Shown here piece after piece: positions 13,399 through 15,875 of a stretch of DNA of 15,875 nt. Source of the stretch: Chitinophaga pinensis. Its GTDB lineage: Bacteria > Bacteroidota > Bacteroidia > UKL13-3. The number at the start of each line of letters is the position of its first letter. Position 1 is the stretch's first letter. The DNA lies in contig CALPIR020000032.1 of assembly GCA_943323675.2 (NCBI GenBank), forward strand, positions 1 through 15,875, written 5' to 3'. Both the position numbers and the translations under genes were made by a program. Below the pieces are notes generated by a model, which saw nothing but the letters and a program-made list of their open reading frames with translations, was not told the origin of the DNA and did not search any database.

Positions 13399-15875
13399 AT
13401 GCACAAAATTTATTCAGTATTCTTTCTAATAATAGTATCATCATTATCAACGTTTGCTCAGCGCCCAAATATGGGGGGGATGCGCGCTATGCCAGCTATA
13501 GGTCGTTTGTATGGTAAGGTGGTTGATTCAAAATCAAAACAACCTGTAGATTTTGCTACTGTGACGCTATTGGCTATGCAAAAAGATAGTATCATCAGTG
13601 GTATTCTTGCCAAAGCAAATGGTGATTTTAACTTAGATAAGTTACCCATGGGGCGATATCGTTTGCGCATCACATTTATTGGTTTTCAAACGTTAACACA
13701 ACAAGTATCTATAAGCCCAAATAATATTGAGCAAGATTTAGGGAATATTACCTTACAGGTTGATGCAAAAAGTTTAAAAGAAATTGTTGTTGAGGGTGAG
13801 CGTTCTGCTGTAATTATGACAGTTGATAGGAGAATTTATACGGTAGATAAAGATATCTCGGCCCGCGGAGGAACAGGGATTGATGCTGTAAAAAACATTC
13901 CTGGTTTGTCTGTAGATGTGGATGGTGGAGTAACTTTAAGAAATAGCAGTCCTACTATTTTCGTGGATGGAAGGCCAACCAATTTAACATTAGAACAAAT
14001 TCCTTCAGATCAAATTGATAGGATTGAAGTGATAACCAATCCTTCTGCAAAATATGACGCTTCAACATCAGGGGGTATTTTAAATATAGTATTGAAAAAG
14101 AATACCAAGCCAGGGTACAATGGGTTAATAACGTTGGGAGCGGGTTTCCCAAATAGATACAACGGTATGCTTAATTTGAACATCAAAGAGGGTAGAAGTA
14201 ACTTTAGCATTTCATACAACGCTAACTTATCTAAAAACCCAACTAAGGGTTATACTGATCGCAGGTTGATAAACAATGGAGAAACAAGCGGGTTTTATAA
14301 TCAGGATAATCAGGTTACCATGGAGAACTTAATGCAGCATGGTCGTATTGCATATGATTATAGCTTAACTAACCGTACAACTTTAACATTAAGCCAAGGC
14401 ATGATGCGTGGTGGATATGAATCCGATGAATCACAGTCTTTTTCCAATCTTGATGCTTCGAACAATGCGTTAACCTTTGGAACGCGCAGTACAATTGGTA
14501 GTACACAATGGGGCAACTATAATACCCAATTGCAATTGCGCAAAACCTATCCAAGAAAAGGAAGGGAGTTGTCTACTGATGTTACCTATAGTCGAGGTGA
14601 GCGTGAAACCAGCAGTGATTTTGTTACCAATAATTTCTTCAGCAATGGTCAACCTATTACAGCGCAAGAATTTCAGGTAAACAGAGGAACGGGTAATAGC
14701 AATACAATCACATATCAGCTAGATTTTACTAACCCTATTACCGATACGGCTAAATGGGAATTTGGAATACGCAGTAATTATAAAGAAGATCTTTCTATAC
14801 TAGATGTAGGATACCGTAATAATGCATCTGGTGAGGTTGTAATGGACTCTACTTTATCAAACAATTATAAGATAAGCGATATGGTAAACGCTGCTTACGC
14901 TACCTACTCAAGTATGTTTAAACCTATTGGTATTGGTTACATGGTGGGTTTACGTTTTGAGCAAACTCGTTTTATTGGGGAGTTGCTTGGTAAAAACCAA
15001 TCGGTAGCGTATTTATATCCTGATGGAATATCTAATTTAGCCAAGGCATTTTTTCCAAGTATTTATTTAACAAAACGCATTGGAGAAAAACATGAAATAC
15101 AAATCAATTTCACGCGTAAAATTAGTCGTCCTGGATTTATGCAGGTAATGCCGTTTATTATGTTTGCCGATAAAATGAATTACCGTACAGGTAATCCTTT
15201 ATTACGTCCAGAGTTTATCAATTCGGCAGAAGCAAATTATAATCGCATATTCACATATGGTAATTTATTTACATCAGTATATATAAAACAAACAGAAGGG
15301 GCCATTACGCAATTTGCCCAAAAGTATAATGATACTTCAGATGTGTTGTTGAATACATTTATTAATGGGAATAACATGTATAACATGGGTTGGGAGAATA
15401 ATTTTAAAACCAGCTTCTTAAAAAAGAAGCTAGATGTTACCATTAACTTAAATGGTTTTTATACTGATATTAGTGCTAATGTTGGGAACTCTACGATACA
15501 AAACAGCGGTTTTAGTTGGAATACTAAAGGAATGGTAAGTTATAAGTTACCCAAACAATACACAGTACAAGTAAATGGAAATTACGAAGCACCAAGAATT
15601 ATTCCGCAGGGCAAAACGCTAGATCAGTATTCGTTGGACATTTCGTTAAACAAGGAGATTATGAAAAAGCTAAGCTTTAACTTGGTCGTTAATGATGTGT
15701 TTAACACCAGACGTTTTGGAACCTATTATGAAAGCAATGTGATGGAGCAAAATATTAGCCGTAGACGCGAAACCCGTTTTGTGCGCTTAAGTGTAACATG
15801 GAGATTTGGAGAGATGGAAGCATCTCTTTTCAGAAAACGTAGTAACCAAAGGCGTGGGGATAGTAATGGCGGTGG
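13399..15875 (+). CDS. TonB-receptor-like outer-membrane barrel protein, 3' end cut by window
   Basis: Open from the ATG at 13399 to the window edge without a stop (825 full codons). Signal peptide of about 21 residues (VSSLSTFAQ). A short Met/Gly-rich stretch follows, then a carboxypeptidase-regulatory-like domain at about 35-121 (GRLYGKVVD, PVDFATVTL, GDFNLDKLPMGRYRL). The plug runs from about 128 to 235 (LKEIVVEGERS, IDAVKNIPGLSVDVDG, IFVDGRPTNLTLEQIPSDQI, GGILNIVLKKN). The remainder is the outer-membrane barrel of the OMP_b-brl_3 type (ISRPGF, YRTGNPLLRPEF, VNDVFNTRRFG). The segment RFVRLSVTWRFG close to the end, then a basic Gly-rich tail, suggests only a few residues are missing. I see no SusD-type partner, so a carbohydrate role is not supported; ligand unknown. 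It is 116 bases after the lipoprotein gene. Confidence 0.93.
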   Translation, partial: MHKIYSVFFLIIVSSLSTFAQRPNMGGMRAMPAIGRLYGKVVDSKSKQPVDFATVTLLAMQKDSIISGILAKANGDFNLDKLPMGRYRLRITFIGFQTLTQQVSISPNNIEQDLGNITLQVDAKSLKEIVVEGERSAVIMTVDRRIYTVDKDISARGGTGIDAVKNIPGLSVDVDGGVTLRNSSPTIFVDGRPTNLTLEQIPSDQIDRIEVITNPSAKYDASTSGGILNIVLKKNTKPGYNGLITLGAGFPNRYNGMLNLNIKEGRSNFSISYNANLSKNPTKGYTDRRLINNGETSGFYNQDNQVTMENLMQHGRIAYDYSLTNRTTLTLSQGMMRGGYESDESQSFSNLDASNNALTFGTRSTIGSTQWGNYNTQLQLRKTYPRKGRELSTDVTYSRGERETSSDFVTNNFFSNGQPITAQEFQVNRGTGNSNTITYQLDFTNPITDTAKWEFGIRSNYKEDLSILDVGYRNNASGEVVMDSTLSNNYKISDMVNAAYATYSSMFKPIGIGYMVGLRFEQTRFIGELLGKNQSVAYLYPDGISNLAKAFFPSIYLTKRIGEKHEIQINFTRKISRPGFMQVMPFIMFADKMNYRTGNPLLRPEFINSAEANYNRIFTYGNLFTSVYIKQTEGAITQFAQKYNDTSDVLLNTFINGNNMYNMGWENNFKTSFLKKKLDVTINLNGFYTDISANVGNSTIQNSGFSWNTKGMVSYKLPKQYTVQVNGNYEAPRIIPQGKTLDQYSLDISLNKEIMKKLSFNLVVNDVFNTRRFGTYYESNVMEQNISRRRETRFVRLSVTWRFGEMEASLFRKRSNQRRGDSNGG

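Noticed and set aside
14477..14680. Short open frame on the plus strand within the receptor gene
   Set aside because: It is out of frame with the continuous receptor reading frame from 13399, which carries recognisable plug and barrel motifs.
13399..15875. SusC-type glycan receptor of a polysaccharide utilisation locus
   Set aside because: No SusD gene or carbohydrate-active enzyme is present, and the plug/barrel resembles the shorter OMP_b-brl_3 receptors rather than SusC.
1..15875. CRISPR arrays, tRNA or rRNA genes, insertion sequences, phage genes
   Set aside because: No regularly spaced repeats, cloverleaf-like segments, transposase or phage motifs were seen; coding density is high and fully accounted for by housekeeping and envelope genes.

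Overview
The window looks like chromosomal DNA from a member of the phylum Bacteroidota (order not resolved; a Chitinophagales/Sphingobacteriales-type genome is plausible). Reasons: low G+C; a PorV-type outer-membrane barrel; an alpha/beta-fused 2-oxoacid dehydrogenase E1; DUF1573 secreted proteins; a carboxypeptidase-regulatory-domain/plug/barrel outer-membrane receptor; almost no Shine-Dalgarno sequences; and at least three good matches to the Bacteroidota promoter (TTTG, about 18-19 bases, TAnnTTTG). I see no mobile element, tRNA, rRNA, CRISPR array or phage gene.

Layout. Bases 1-2245 are a minus-strand block: alanine dehydrogenase (ald) and two paralogous secreted DUF1573 proteins, each gene followed by its own hairpin terminator. 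Bases 2246-2454 are a divergent promoter region. Bases 2455-4860 (+) encode the fused E1 enzyme, closed by a strong terminator, then a small uncharacterised helical protein (4928-5401). That gene runs tail to tail into a minus-strand sensor histidine kinase (5393-6568). A 52-base divergent gap leads to a plus-strand group: a cyclase-family metal hydrolase, an RluA/RluD-type pseudouridine synthase overlapping it by 11 bases, and an inositol-monophosphatase-family enzyme. This last gene meets, again with overlapping stop codons, the minus-strand apolipoprotein N-acyltransferase lnt (9316-10941). Bases 11046-15875 are an envelope cluster on the plus strand: a PorV-like barrel, a lipoprotein with a beta-propeller look and a probable surface-export signal, and a TonB-receptor-like outer-membrane protein cut by the window end.

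Functionally the left part is central amino-acid and branched-chain/2-oxoacid metabolism plus general housekeeping. The right part is envelope biology: lipoprotein maturation (Lnt) next to a barrel, a lipoprotein and a receptor. Nothing here is clearly a new defence or mobile system. The items most worth checking are the swapped Asp/Asn metal-site residues in the E1 enzyme, the barrel plus surface-lipoprotein pair, and several compact regulatory arrangements: a promoter inside a terminator, a near-leaderless kinase transcript, and a start-stop codon pair in the E1 leader.
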